From NCBI GenBank assembly GCA_034769895.1, contig CM068372.1, positions 376,589,410 through 376,653,409 on the forward strand: DNA of 64,000 nucleotides, read 5' to 3'. Positions within the stretch are counted from its first letter, which is position 1. Each line of letters opens with the position of its first letter. Shown here one piece after another: positions 1-9,969 of this stretch. The position numbers were made by a program, and so were the translations under genes. This DNA is from Magicicada septendecula (lineage: Eukaryota; Arthropoda; Insecta; Hemiptera; Cicadidae). The notes under the pieces are model-generated. The model ran no database searches. It saw nothing but the letters and a program-made list of their open reading frames with translations, and was not told where the DNA came from.

Positions 1-406
1 TATCAGAATTTTTAAACAAAGTATCATTAGATTGTAGTGGCTAATGTTTTATGTAATAAGTTTTTTTTTTTGTAAGTACTGATTTTTGTCAAATTTCGAA
101 TTAATATTTTCAATCAGCCGCCATTTTGAGACTTTTTAAGCTAACGTTTTGGTTTGTTTTGTAGTTGTAAAAAAGAGCAACTTACTGCGTATGGCAGGTT
201 CCAACTCCGCATCTCATTCCGTTCAGCAGTAATTAAGTTTTTATATAAAAACACAGACACATGCAGACGGAAAACGAAGGATTTTCCTCATATGTTTATT
301 GGACATTAATCCTTTAGTTTAATGAGTACAATCATTTTCTGAAATTTGGCACCATCTCTTTGGAACACTCTGTATGCTTTGATACAATATATAAAGATAT
401 CCTCCT
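1..406. other. AT-rich intergenic DNA, no gene seen
   Basis: No reading frame with protein-family resemblance is visible. There is a short T run near 61-71. The LINE relic to the right begins (as its 3' end) at about 407. Confidence 0.6.
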
Positions 407-1100
407 CCTATGGCGCTACAGCCCGTAACCGAGCCTTGGCCTCCTCTATTATGGCCACCTCTCTCTATCAGCAGGAAAGGACTTCCATCCTCGCACTCCC
501 AACATCCCTCTTGCATACACAGTGACAACATCTTCCAATCTTTTCCTTGGACGACCTTTTGGTTTTTGCCATCCATACTCCCCATAAGGACTCTTTCTGG
601 TATTCGTTTGTCGTTCATTCTTACGACATGGCCAGCCCATTGCAGCCTCCTCAGTTTTACGTACGCTTCTACCGTTCGTTCGTTTAAGTGACAATATATC
701 TCATCATTATGCCGTATCCTCCAGTCCCCATTTCCATATAAGATATGGAGCCCAGGATCCATCTCAGGAGCTTCCTTTCAAATATCTTCACGCGTTCAAT
801 TGCTCTTTGCGTTAATATCCCGGTTTCACTGCCATAACACAGGATGGGTCGTATGATAGTTTTGTATATGCGCATTTTTGTCTGCCTATGAATAACTCTT
901 GTCTTAAAGGTGGTGATAAGCGCGAAGTAGGCCTTGTTGGCTAGAGTTATCATTCTCCTTATCTCTGGCTCTTCATTCCCATCTTCATATATCGTCGCTC
1001 CTAGGTACGTGAAAACTCTGACTGCTTGTATACATCCTACTTCCATAATCAAATTTTGACTGGGTCGGATAGGCCTACACCTTGTCTTATTTATCATTTC
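407..1100 (-). pseudogene. LINE reverse-transcriptase C-terminal relic
   Basis: Three overlapping minus-strand frames together read as the C-terminal part of an insect non-LTR retrotransposon polyprotein. Reading from 1097 downward, an F-T-Y-L-G-A block is followed by K-T-I-I-R-P-I-L-C-Y-G-S-E-T and by F-E-R-K-L-L-R-W-I-L-G. Frame changes then lead to N-G-D-W-R-I-R-H-N-D-E-I-Y, W-A-G-H-V-V-R-M and the G-R-P-R-K-R-L-E-D motif, with a final D-R-E-R-W. This order (thumb/connection region, then R-M and GRP motifs) is the usual tail of RTE/Jockey-like LINEs. The 3' end lies near a GGCGCTACAGCC motif at about 411-422, a sequence also seen near 15978. The copy is 5'-truncated and frameshifted, so it is inactive. 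The exact clade is uncertain. Confidence 0.85.
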
Positions 1101-1304
1101 GGTTGTATCTACATTTATTGATAGTCGTACGCCTATATATATATATGAAGATATATTTTGTACTTGTCACACGGTGCATACATGCAAAAGCATACAATGC
1201 TTCTATTCTGCTCCGTATTGCTTCATAATATGTATAATGTTAACCTATGCATTGCAACCTATGCTTTACAAGCATTTTGTTAAACGTTCAGTTCTTTGTT
1301 GAGA

Positions 1305-1498
1305 TTATTATCTGCCGGGATGTTAGGCCGCGGTCTAATGTTTGTGCGCAAGACAGGCGTTTCGGTCCCACCATCGGAGGCAATCTTCAGTGTCGGTAAC
1401 AACTGGCACGGTGCCCGCCAATTGCCCCAGTGCTGAGGTAGAGACTGTACGGGCTATATACTACAGAGACCACCGCCTAACGCCCGGCAAATAATAGT
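1305..1498. repeat. Penelope-like inverted-repeat unit
   Basis: Imperfect inverted arms of about 30 bp (1307-1338 and 1467-1497, both containing a TGCCGGG/CCCGGCA type core) enclose a hammerhead-like motif on the minus strand at 1357-1392 (CTGAAGA, a short stem, then GAAACG). Motifs of this shape are characteristic of the terminal repeats of Penelope-like retroelements. No reverse transcriptase frame is attached. This is either a terminal-repeat remnant or a non-autonomous relative. Confidence 0.5.
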
Positions 1499-2200
1499 TC
1501 CAACAATGTTGACGTCGGCCTTGTCAACCTAAGGAGTTCAGTCCTTTATTTATTAAAAGTGGTGTGTGTGTGAGCGCTTGCGCTTGTGGAAAAGTCGATG
1601 TAAATATGGTGTTTCCAAACCACATTAGAAGAAAAGCAAAATTTAAGCACGCTTGGAAACGTCTTAAGCATAACTAACAAATTTCTGCGGCTGCGACTGC
1701 TTACAAACTTCTGTTGTTTTGGTTACAAGTTGACTTGACGGTCCTAAAGGCGCCCATTCATCAAAACAAAAGATAAATAATGATTCTTATGTTATCAGAT
1801 AGGTTCTTTATAGTTTGCCAGTGTCGACGTGCACGCGCCTGTCTACAAAACCACAAAGAGACCGTAGCTGTAACTCAGATATAAATGTCTGAATACCTAT
1901 ACGCTTTCTTGGCGGCCGAAACAAAGGCTGATGCCAGTACACGGCGGCAATGCTAACAAAACAAATATCAAGAACAACTCAATAAACGTTAATGTCATAT
2001 ACCTAGACCTAGTCGGTATTAATTGCTTTAATTTTTTTTGCAATATATGCTGATGAATTTGGCAGTCTACGGCCGCCCGTGTGCGGTGCACATTTCGCAC
2101 ATATGGTAGCGACGATCCTGATCTCCACAATGTTTAAGCCGGCCTTCACATAACGAATGCAATTTACGTGGTTTGGTATATCAGTATATAAGTACAGTGG

Positions 2201-2249
<49 letters not shown>

Positions 2250-2660
2250 TTCAAGACCATACAAAACAGTATTAATATGTAATCACATAACAATAATTAT
2301 TCTGTTATCAATAACAAAAAATTCCATACGTTGACAACAGTTGTATATGTGTACAGTAAATAACAGACCGTCGTCACAACATTACATTAATAAATTGATT
2401 ACACAAATAAAACCTAAACTAAGTACAGTTACTCAACGGCCGAGCCATTAAACAACGGATGGAATTTTATCTATCGCCGTACCGTATGACTTTTATTGCT
2501 ACTGAACAGTATAACATATACAGTATATATAAACTAGTATTACTACTACGATTCATTCATTACGTAACGAGATCACATGTGGCCAGCTCATGTACACACG
2601 AACCCGTACAATAACATTGAAACTAATGAACTGTTGGCGTGAGCAAGGGAAACGATCTAT
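1499..2660. other. Unassigned stretch with CT microsatellite
   Basis: No supported gene. A GT-rich run lies at about 1563-1573 and a (CT)n microsatellite at about 2206-2245. The short minus-strand frame across the microsatellite is a repeat artefact (alternating R and E). Confidence 0.6.
2206..2245. repeat. (CT)n microsatellite
   Basis: About 20 uninterrupted CT units. Confidence 0.95.
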
Positions 2661-2790
2661 CGTGTTCTGATCATCTTTTTCTTCTCCTCAACCCAGAGGT
2701 TGGAGGGTTTGCAAATTTCTTTCCTTTCTTCTTTCTTAACCACCACATACCTTCCTCCTCCTCCTCCTCCTCCTTCCCTACCTTCGTCAT
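2661..2790 (-). pseudogene. Short LINE 3'-end fragment
   Basis: The sequence on the minus strand matches, base for base over most of its length, the 3' part of the LINE relic at 6930-7370. Shared features are a CTCAACCC-AGGTTG block and the run up to the CACCACATA stretch. A CCT-repeat (about 2753-2776) interrupts it. Only the last codons of the LINE and its 3' UTR are represented, and there is no useful frame. Confidence 0.55.
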
Positions 2791-2794
2791 TGAT

Positions 2795-3074
2795 GGTACT
2801 CTTTTGGAGCAGGTCAGTAATTTTGAATACCTGGACTGTAATGAGTCTTACATTGTAAACAATGACGCGGTGAACGAGCTGCACAAGTTCAATCATATGT
2901 GTGGGGAACCATCAGAAGAACTCTAAAATAAATTATGAAAGAAACACGCCTGAAGTTCTACGAGAATTGGACTTTAACGAACTCCCAGGCCAGTCGTATT
3001 CAAGCGGCCGAAATGAGATTACTCAGCCACGTGGCAGGATATCGGTCTACAGCAGGAGCTGAATATCATTAGTA
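2795..3074 (+). pseudogene. LINE relic, left part (split by MITE)
   Basis: The plus strand reads D-G-T-L-L-E-Q-V-S-N-F-E-Y-L, then a shifted frame with R-L-K-F-Y, then S-Q-A-S-R-I-Q-A-A-E-M-R, and finally E-L-N-I-I-S. The order is identical to the better preserved copies at 25200 and 57111. This is the region just after the reverse-transcriptase catalytic block of an insect LINE. The remainder of the same copy continues at 3584, beyond an inserted TA-flanked MITE. Several frameshifts are present. Confidence 0.8.
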
Positions 3075-3583
3075 AACTCATGGCCGCCTCTAGTAAAAGG
3101 CCGGGATATTAAACGTGGCAACGTTGCGTCCGAGGCCTATAAGCATAGTGTAATAAAATAGCTAAAGGGAACATGTTATATTTTGATTTAATTTCATACC
3201 ATTACTAAAATCATGAGTAGGCCTGTTTATAGCAAAATCCAAATTATAGGTCTGTGCGCACTTAGTACTAACGTTGAAGTTGAAGGAATTAGTTAATTAG
3301 TGTTAGGCCTAATGAATTAATTTTGTTCGAATTATTGAACTCGTATCATATCAATGAGTTAATTAGTATATTTCTTAAATAATATAACAGTATTTTACAT
3401 AATAAACTTTTAATTCACAAAAAGTGAAAAATTATACGACTGCTGTTAACCGGAAATTAAAAATAAGGCGATTTGATTATTTAAATACATAAATTAAGAG
3501 ATCGTCTGGTCGGCCTGAAAATATCTGCTGGCTCCAGTGTTGCCACGTTTAATATTCCGGCCTTCTACTAGAGCCGGCCACGG
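3075..3583. mobile_element. 509-bp MITE with ~45-bp terminal inverted repeats
   Basis: The two ends are imperfect inverted repeats of about 45 bp (3075-3125 and 3535-3583), both containing TTAATATTCCGGCC or its complement. The insertion splits a LINE whose two halves join cleanly at a TA dinucleotide (3073-3074 and 3584-3585). A TA target duplication is the hallmark of the Tc1/mariner superfamily, so a mariner-type non-autonomous element is the simplest reading. The interior is AT-rich and non-coding. Only the right end recurs at 46956-47005. Confidence 0.75.
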
Positions 3584-3790
3584 TATACTTGATACAATTG
3601 CCCTAAATCGTCTAAAATGGTCGCCTACAATCGGCTTAACCCAATGGACGACTGCCCCATCACCAAACAACTATGGAATTATAAGTCGCAAGGACTGAGA
3701 GCGTCGGAAATGACCAACTCTAGTGTATCTCCTCGGGACCGGAACAAACCAATTGTGGTTTAATCCTTGCGGAAGACGATGACGATGACG
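3584..3790 (+). pseudogene. LINE relic, right part and 3' end
   Basis: This continues the LINE interrupted by the MITE. It reads in broken frames L-I-Q-L-P, then L-N-P-M-D-D-C-P, L-W-N-Y-K-S and D-R-N-K-P-I-V-V. It closes with GATGACGATGACG simple repeats, the usual tail of this LINE family here (compare 25723-25740 and 60535-60552). Confidence 0.75.
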
Positions 3791-3807
3791 TTCTTCCTCC
3801 TTTTATT

Positions 3808-4040
3808 TCATGCCTGTACTTCTGTCTGGGCCATCTCCTCCCAGATGCGCCCCTCAATCATTCCCTCGACCTGGATGTTGAACCTGTTTGAATGGCGAAT
3901 CAGGTGACCGACCATACTGCTTCTCCTTTCCGCAAAGGCTTTATCTAGAATCTTTCCTTCATCCACTCTCTTCAAAATCTCATCATCATCATCTGGCACT
4001 CTTCTGTACACGGTATTCTTGAGGCCATCCTCCGGCACAT
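3808..4040 (-). pseudogene. LINE C-terminal fragment (GHL-R family)
   Basis: The minus-strand frame contains R-V-P-D-D-D-D-E-I-L-K-R-V-D-E-G-K-I-L, then M-V-G-H-L-I-R-H-S and V-E-G-M-I-E-G-R. This order (evLkRv, GHllR, EG-iEG) is typical of the C-terminus of a very common insect LINE group. The upstream thumb region is missing, so only the last ~75 codons are kept. A near-identical copy lies at 47229-47480. Confidence 0.75.
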
Positions 4041-4560
4041 CATCATCATCTTCTTAACGGTTTTAGGCTTTAGCGGCCTGTTTCTATTCCACATGTCCCC
4101 CTTTTCTTAGGTCTACCAACTTTTCTTCTGCCTCTAGGCTTGTAATCTTTCGCCATCTTCGGTATTCTACTTTCTACCATTCTATTGATGTGTTGAATCC
4201 ATTTTATTCTGTATTCTTTAATGTTTTTATTAACTGCAAAGCTATCTAAATCACTTCTTATCTCTTCATTTCTTATATGATCTCGTCTACTACACCTTTT
4301 AACTGATATCAGAAATTTCATTTCTGCTATTTGTATCTTCTATTCATTTTTTTCTTTACGGCCTAAGTTTCACAACCATACAGTAGTGTAGGTATTGCCA
4401 TTTTTTATAAAATTGTATTTGGGTTTCTTTCTACATTTACTTCCCAACGTTCTCCAAATCGTTCCCCACACATTCTTGTGAAAGTCGTTACTTTATTCTC
4501 TATATCTCTATCTTGATCATAAGTAAATCCTCCGCCACCAAATCTCAAATTGCAAGGTGG
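4041..4560 (-). pseudogene. LINE C-terminal relic (KFLISVKRC family)
   Basis: Reading down from about 4555 on the minus strand, frames give R-F-G-G-G-G-F-T-Y-D-Q-D-R-D-I-E-N-K-V, M-A-I-P-T-L-L-Y-G-C-E-T, and then an 83-residue frame. That frame holds M-K-F-L-I-S-V-K-R-C-S-R-R-D-H-I-R-N-E-E, W-I-Q-H-I-N-R-M-V-E-S-R-I-P-K and G-R-R-K-V-G-R-P-K-K-R. These are the standard post-RT motifs of an insect LINE. The element ends at a CTTTAGCGGCC motif near 4069-4079, shared with 47509-47519 and 46943-46953. Frameshifts separate the blocks. Confidence 0.85.
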
Positions 4561-4680
4561 CTCCTCTCCAATTACCTTACGGTCCAGGTTTCTGAGTCAT
4601 ATGTGGGTGTACTACAAATTAACTTTTAATAAACTTCTTCCTGGTTTCCAGGGACACGTTTCTGGCCGCCAGAAGAGATA
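4561..4680 (-). pseudogene. Small LINE fragment
   Basis: Similar in sequence to 7261-7370, where the same text (GTTTCTGAGTCA, then AACTTCTTCCTGG) is part of a minus-strand LINE relic. No frame survives here. Confidence 0.5.
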
Positions 4681-4683
4681 TTC

Positions 4684-4935
4684 ATTCCCGGGCTGTTTTT
4701 AGCCGTGGTCCATTGTTTTCAACTAAAACAGACGTTTCGACAGTACTATCGACTGCCATTGTCAGTGTAAAACTGGAGCTTTGGTAACGTAGGGTGGTAG
4801 TCGTTAAAGACCACAGTACTCTGGCAAAGGCTGACTGACCGTGTCAGTAAAAGTTAAGTCCTTCAGGCAGTGGTGAGGTTGAAACGTCTGCAGCAAACAA
4901 CATTAGACCACGGCTTGATAGCTCAGGAAGTATAG
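4684..4935. repeat. Penelope-like fold-back with hammerhead-like motif
   Basis: Long imperfect inverted arms (about 4684-4770 and 4850-4930) share GCCGTGGTC and AGACGTTTC blocks in opposite orientation. The left arm carries a minus-strand motif at 4731-4767 (CTGACAA, short stem, CGAAACGTC) that resembles a hammerhead core with one changed base. The right arm has the GAAACGTC half on the plus strand at about 4871-4878. The layout fits a Penelope-type terminal repeat pair without the protein-coding part. Confidence 0.55.
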
Positions 4936-5245
4936 TTTTTATAATTACGACGCCGGCCGTGACAACTTAAACAATCAATTGATTTTTGTATCGTTGGATA
5001 AAATAATGTAGGTCTATAAATATAAGGTAAAAGATACGGACACTCATCAGGCCCGGCTCCAGGCAGGGGCGAACCGTGCCATCGCCCAGGGCGGCAGATT
5101 CCGGGATGTTAAGTTTTGAAATTGAAGGAAAAAATTAAAATTATTCACTTAATTTCAATCGCAATATGTAAGATCAGTAAGAATTACTTTATGTATAAAG
5201 TCAGCGGAGTTTAACGAAGGGTCGGAAACTCGTGAACGAGAGAAC

Positions 5246-5406
5246 GTAAACCTGACGTTTTCGAAGCTCAAACTTTTTAAAACTTATCTCAGATCGAGTA
5301 TGTCCGAGCCATATCTACAGAACATCAGTTAGCTGAAGCACTTGATTACAACGAAGTCATAAAGGAGTTTCCCAGTGCAAAAGCTAGACGAGTATTTTCT
5401 AACTAA
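5246..5406 (+). pseudogene. hAT transposase C-terminal (dimerisation) fragment
   Basis: The plus strand reads V-N-L-T-F-S-K-L-K-L-F-K-T-Y-L-R-S-S-M-S-E-P-Y-L. After one frame change it reads Q-L-A-E-A-L-D-Y-N-E-V-I-K-E-F-P-S-A-K-A-R-R-V-F, ending at TAA 5404-5406. The S-K-L-K-L-x-K-T-Y-L-R-S-x-M-S motif and the following A-x-x-L-D-Y-x-E-V-I-x-x-F tail are the hAT C-terminal dimerisation block of ZMYM-like transposases. The upstream zinc finger and catalytic domains are absent. The AGGGGCGAACCGTGCCATCG text near 5063-5082 may be an end of the same type of element, but the pairing end is not found. Confidence 0.8.
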
Positions 5407-6344
5407 GGTATATGATACATTTCTTTTGTTATATTTCAATGATAATGAATTTTAGTTAGTATTTTAATTTTTAATTTAAGTCATCACACAGGCATACATT
5501 TTTATTGTCTCACGATTCCTTGTATTGTCTCTACAATTTTTATTGTAGCCGTTCGCCGCATCGTAAACGCGAAAAAGTTCTATTTATTTGATAAACACAA
5601 CAATACAAACATTCCTAGTCGTCATTTGAAGGCAAAAGTCGCCGTATCTTTAGAGTGGGTCCAGTGTGCGTGAATGTGTTCAGAGTTAAAATAGGGAGGG
5701 GGCGGCACTCATAAAGGCGGAAGGGCTGGGGCCGGACCTGCGCGGCACCGAGACTATGAAGGTACGACACTGAATTCGTAACGTATTTTGATGATCGCAG
5801 GAGACGCTGCTCAGCAGACTGTCGTCGCCCACAAAGTTTTTTACAGTACGGAGTCTGCGCACTGAAGCGGTGATGATGTTTTTCAGCGACACACACACAC
5901 ACACACACAGAGTAACTATGTGCGTATAATATGATTTAATGTGCAAACAAAACAGGAGCTGTTTGTGGCCGCTGATAAGAGACGAGCAAAATAACGGTTG
6001 CTAAACATAGTCTGTAGAGCCAGTTAATTGGCCGTGACGTCGTCAGCTGATTATGTAACTAACTATATGTCTACAATCTGTAATGTGTTATTAATGGTCG
6101 CAGAGTACACTGGACTTTAAGAACTGAAAACACTCCGTCGTAACTAACCTTGCCAAATAACAGTTGTTACTGCGCGCGTGTGTGTGTGTGTGTGTTACTT
6201 ATTTACGATTATTTAGAAAAATGTTTAGTCCAAATGTACGTTTCTTCAAGAATTACATTTTTTTTTTTTGTAATACACACTTATTTGCACCAGTTTCACT
6301 GTTTAAAAAGTGAATGAAACTGGAAATTCTTCCAAAAACAAGTA
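5407..6344. other. Unassigned stretch with CA and GT microsatellites
   Basis: No supported gene. There is a (CA)n run at about 5889-5908 and a (GT)n run at about 6177-6194. The cysteine-valine frames across them are repeat artefacts. Confidence 0.6.
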
Positions 6345-6845
6345 CAGTACAACCTCTTTTACACGAACCCCGTTGAAGCGGATTCCTCTGTAATCCGGAT
6401 TGAAAATAATTAGGCCTATGCGGTATATATTTTTTGTATTTTGAAATTGTTGTTTAAAACAGAAGAGTCGCTTTACAAGTACAGTACTGCAAATACAGTA
6501 GTAGGCCTACAGTATTTATTATATCCGAATTCGGTCAGTACTGTAATACATACTGTATATGATTTTATAACTACGCGCAGAACTTTACGGCTTTGCCGAA
6601 ACAATAGAATCCTCACGATGACAAAACTAATCAATCAACCGTCGGAGTGCAGTTACAGTACAGTATAATGAGATATTTTTAGAACGACACAGTACTGTAT
6701 TCTATAGATCCGCGTTACCTGCAAACCGTCTTTTCCAAGAACTTACAGTAATTTACATTAAAATACCACATCCTCTATTATCCGGATTTTCGTTAATCCG
6801 GATGACCTGCGGTCCCAGTTGATCCGGGCAAAAGAGCTTCTACTG
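6345..6845. mobile_element. pogo/Tigger-like MITE
   Basis: The ends are inverted repeats of about 17 bp (CAGTACAACCTCTTTTA at the left; CAGTAGAAGCTCTTTTG as the complement of the right). They are flanked by TA on both sides (6343-6344 and 6846-6847). Both subterminal regions also contain AATCCGGAT. TIRs starting CAGTA, with a TA duplication and TCCGGAT-rich subterminal sequence, are typical of the pogo/Tigger group. The 501-bp interior has no transposase and is rich in ACAGTA/TACTGT motifs. Confidence 0.8.
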
Positions 6846-6929
6846 TACTCAACAGAATCGTTAAAACAGAATTAATAAATTTAGGAACGGTTGTGATGTA
6901 GCGCACATAAATATCAGCGGTAAGACAAG

Positions 6930-7370
6930 AAGTGATCTTCTTCTGCTCAACCCTGAGGTTGATGGGCTTGCAATTTCTCCTCCCTTCCGAAAACAGTCTC
7001 TTGATCACCACATATCCTCTTCTTCCCTTTATCTCATCCACGTACTCCAGTCTGGGCCCGTCCATCCCACTACGCGTCACAAGTATACCGGTTAGTACCA
7101 ACGGCGTAGCAGGTCACCAATCGTACAGGTTTTGCTTTCTGCAATGACTGTAATCGGAAACCTTCTTTCATCCACTCTCTTCAAAACCTCATCATTGGGC
7201 ACTCTGTCTGTCCACGGTATTCTTAAGTCCCTCGTCCGGCACCGCACATCAGCTTCAAGGTAACTCCTCTCCAATCCTCAGGGACCAGGTTTCTGAGTCA
7301 CATGTGGATATACTCCAATGAAAACTTTTATAAACTTCTTCCTGGGTTCCTGGACGCCGGAAGAGGTATT
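6930..7370 (-). pseudogene. LINE relic, C-terminal half
   Basis: Minus-strand frames read, from 7370 downward, F-I-K-V-F-I-G-V-Y-P-H-V, then L-R-I-P-W-T-D-R-V-P-N-D-E-V-L-K-R-V-D-E-R-R, then D-L-L-R-R-W-Y. A shifted frame continues with G-P-R-L-E-Y-V-D-E-I-K and I-K-R-L-F-S. This W-T-D-R-V-x-N-x-E-V-L-x-R-V arrangement is the hallmark of the insect LINE group also represented at 9404 and 3808. Frame breaks show it is dead. Confidence 0.8.
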
Positions 7371-7504
7371 TTCTTGGAAAATGCTCTTTTTTGCTTGAGA
7401 AGGTCTACTTTGTACATCACTGGTGCATCTCCCGTCTGATGTACCATAAAACTGATGCACCCATACAATTTTATAGGACGGCATCATCGAGATACGCCAG
7501 TGAA

Positions 7505-7551
7505 AACCAGGTAACATCTAGCGGCGTCCATCGCTGTCGTCACCTTTTAAG
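7505..7551 (-). pseudogene. 3' end of LINE split by hAT MITE
   Basis: This short piece lies on the far side of the hAT MITE from the LINE tail at 8366-8520. It is assigned to that LINE only because the 8-bp target duplication shows that the flanks were contiguous before insertion. Confidence 0.4.
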
Positions 7552-7559
7552 GTTTAGGC

Positions 7560-8357
7560 CAGGGGTCTCCAAACTACGGTCCGCGGGCCGGTCGTTACCT
7601 TTTACGGTTTAGGCCAGGGGTCTCCAAACTACGTCTGCTGCGTGCAGTTTTTAAATAGATCATCAAAATATTCAAATATTATAACTTTTTACTAAATAAC
7701 TAAACAAGAAATACGTTCAGTAAAATGTTATAATATTTTGGAGAAGTTTAAAACATTTACATGGTTAATGTGCTTGTACGTCTGGCTGCCTTAAATGAAT
7801 CACGCTTTTCACTAGCATCAACCTAAAGCGAAGATTCCTATTCCCCCCGTGCGATCGGCAAGAGCAATGCTTTCAATGTTTGGATCGACCTATATCTGCG
7901 AACAAACGTCTTCAAAAATGAACTTTGTAAAATCAAGGTACATGGCTAACTTGTCAGACGAACACTTGAAATTTATTCTATTGATAGGAACATCAAAATT
8001 TTGACCCAAAATGGACAGACATTATATGTCAGAAGCAACTCCACACATCCCATAAGAAGCAACTCCACACTCCATTTTTTGGCATAACAAAGACAAAAAA
8101 TAATACATAAGAAATATCTTTGAATGTTATTTTTTTCCTTACTTTTATTAACATTATTTTAAATAAATGAATTTGTTTACTTTGGATAAGTCTGCTTAAT
8201 TTTTATTTAAATACCTATTTTATTGGCCATTTCGTAAACTTAAAAAAAAATAAGTTTGCAATATGTGTGTGTGTGCGCGCGCGCTGTTGTTGTTGGCCCG
8301 CGTGACTTCCAAGATTTTTCAATTCGGCCCTCAAGTGAAAACGTTTGTCGACCCCTG
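7560..8357. mobile_element. hAT MITE with 8-bp target-site duplication
   Basis: The left end begins CAGGGGTCTCCAAACTACGG and the right end finishes with a GTCGACCCCTG-type complement. The flanks carry an exact 8-bp duplication, GTTTAGGC (7552-7559 and 8358-8365). An 8-bp duplication with CAGGGGTC ends is diagnostic of hAT elements. The 798-bp interior is AT-rich with no transposase. A GT/GC dinucleotide run lies at 8263-8284. A second member of the family starts at 16793. The first ~55 bp, including the target duplication, are repeated in tandem (7552-7606 then 7607-7633). Confidence 0.9.
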
Positions 8358-8365
8358 GTTTAGGC

Positions 8366-8520
8366 TAATGCACTGGTCCAATCTCAAGAGAATTCATCCA
8401 ACTATCTCTTACGGGGACTTTCCACACTGCTCTTCCCCTTTAGACAATAGTCAAGGGCTCTTCTTGGAAAGCTATCTGTATCCATTCTCACCACGTGTAA
8501 CCGCTACTCCGTTTTGTACC
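8366..8520 (-). pseudogene. LINE C-terminal relic
   Basis: The minus strand gives V-V-R-M-D-T-D-S-F-P-R-R-A-L-D-Y, then C-L-K-G-K-S-S-V-E-S-P-R-K-R, a stop, and L-D-E-F-S. This is the R-M-D-x-x-R-x-P-x-x-x-x-x-Y-x-x-x-G-x-x-S-V-x-x-P-x-x-R tail seen at the C-terminus of many insect LINE proteins. It stops at the 8-bp duplication beside the hAT MITE, so the MITE landed in this LINE. Confidence 0.75.
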
Positions 8521-9403
8521 GGGAGATTTTATCATTTAAACTTTCACCTATGTCTAGTTCCACTCCAATATGATAGTTTGTTATAAGATCTGTCCTAACA
8601 GTCCTACAACTCTTTACTCTTAACGCTGAATAGTATGCGCGCGCGTGTCTTTGAAACTCACCACAGAAGTTACATCGAGCACAGTTGTGTGCACTCGAGT
8701 GGATCCATTTGGATTAAACCAGGTGCAATCGATGAGATTTATATACCCGTGTGATTTATATACTTTTTGTTGAGATAAACTTCTATATACAGGTTTTTTT
8801 TTAAATACAGCTTAACGTCTGCAAACATCTCTACACTGGCATAGTGGTTACATGCTAGTGGTCACGTAGTGATTTGTATCCCAAAATACTGTCGACTGTT
8901 GTTGCGGTCTTTGGCAACGCAAAGTTTTGGCGCGAATTACATTTCACACTAACCACAGCTTGTGCTTTCGCATCGGCAATATATAACAGGTCGACTTCGA
9001 AATTATTCTGAACTGTTTCCATGTTAATTTTCCTTCCCAAAGTGTAGACCCAGTGGAGGGTCTACTGGGAGCTGTTCCCGGAAGAGATTAAACCAGCTTG
9101 AACCGTGCACTCTCCATTTTCCTCTTGCCAAATGAGTAAATCAGGAATCTTCCCATATAATTTTTTTAAATAGATTTGACACATTATGTACTTATATAAT
9201 TCTTTTACGAGTTTTTGAGCAAACCAACGTGAAGTATAAATGCTGATGGAAAAGCGCTGATTAAAAAAAAAATCAATCTTGATTCGAATTAAAGGTTTTT
9301 TTATAACTTTATTTTACACCGTGCTCCATTACAATTGTGTAATACTACATGCTATTTTTTTTTTCTTATTTGAAATACAATGTGTTTATATACATTTAAG
9401 CAA
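8521..9403. other. Unassigned stretch
   Basis: The sequence before about 8650 probably belongs to the adjacent LINE relic. A 61-codon minus-strand frame at 8855-9040 has no family resemblance that I recognise. The stretch 9120-9260 resembles the MITE-like sequence around 50030-50110 (both contain ATATAATTTT followed by a GAGTTTTTGAG-type block). Confidence 0.45.
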
Positions 9404-9663
9404 GGAATTATGAAGTTTTAAGAAGAATAGGGGAAGAGAGAAGAATCCTGAGGGTAATAGAAAATAGGAAAAGGAATTGGCTAGGTCATTGTTTAAGAAG
9501 AGACTGCTTTCTTACAACTGCCATGGAGGGTGTCATAGAAGGAGAAAAAATAAGAGGGGGTAGAAGAATAAAATTAATCGATAGCATTAAAATCAGACGG
9601 TGTTACGAAGAAAAGAAAAGACTGGCATGTGATAGGACAGCTTGGAGAGCTTTTACCATTTAA
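9404..9663 (+). pseudogene. LINE C-terminal fragment
   Basis: An uninterrupted plus-strand frame ending at TAA reads R-R-I-G-E-E-R-R-I-L-R-V-I-E-N, R-K-R-N-W-L-G-H-C-L-R-R-D-C-F, A-M-E-G-V-I-E-G and D-R-T-A-W-R-A-F. The N-W-x-G-H-x-L-R-R-D block, EG-x-x-EG and final D-R-x-A-W-R are the C-terminus of the same insect LINE group as 6930-7370. Only the last ~85 codons remain. The 3' UTR probably runs some distance downstream. Confidence 0.85.
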
Positions 9664-9969
9664 AGACCTCCCTTAAGGCAGAACACCAAATAATGTGCGT
9701 GTTACATTTACATCAAGTAATAACAAATATGTATTATACATAACATAGCTCACAATGCTTATATGTCAATATTTACAATAAAAGACCTTATTCGATTTTT
9801 ATTGCACTGATAAATGTTTTAAATTCTTTTAGATGTTTCTTTACAAAATCGATTACCAAATTTCGCACAGGTAACCTTTGATACAAGGCGAAAAACACTG
9901 TCCAACTTGGAATTTGATATATTGCCCCGTTTGCACGATTTAGCCCCTTTTAATTATGCCTTTTCGTTG

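Larger units (their letters stand above)
3535..4391. repeat. Composite repeat, copy A (second copy at 46956)
   Basis: An 857-bp stretch is repeated at 46956-47832 with only scattered differences. It contains the right end of the MITE, the 3' part of a plus-strand LINE, and the 3' parts of two minus-strand LINE relics. Because one unit joins four unrelated pieces, the two copies most likely come from duplication of an already assembled composite, not from independent insertions. Confidence 0.85.
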
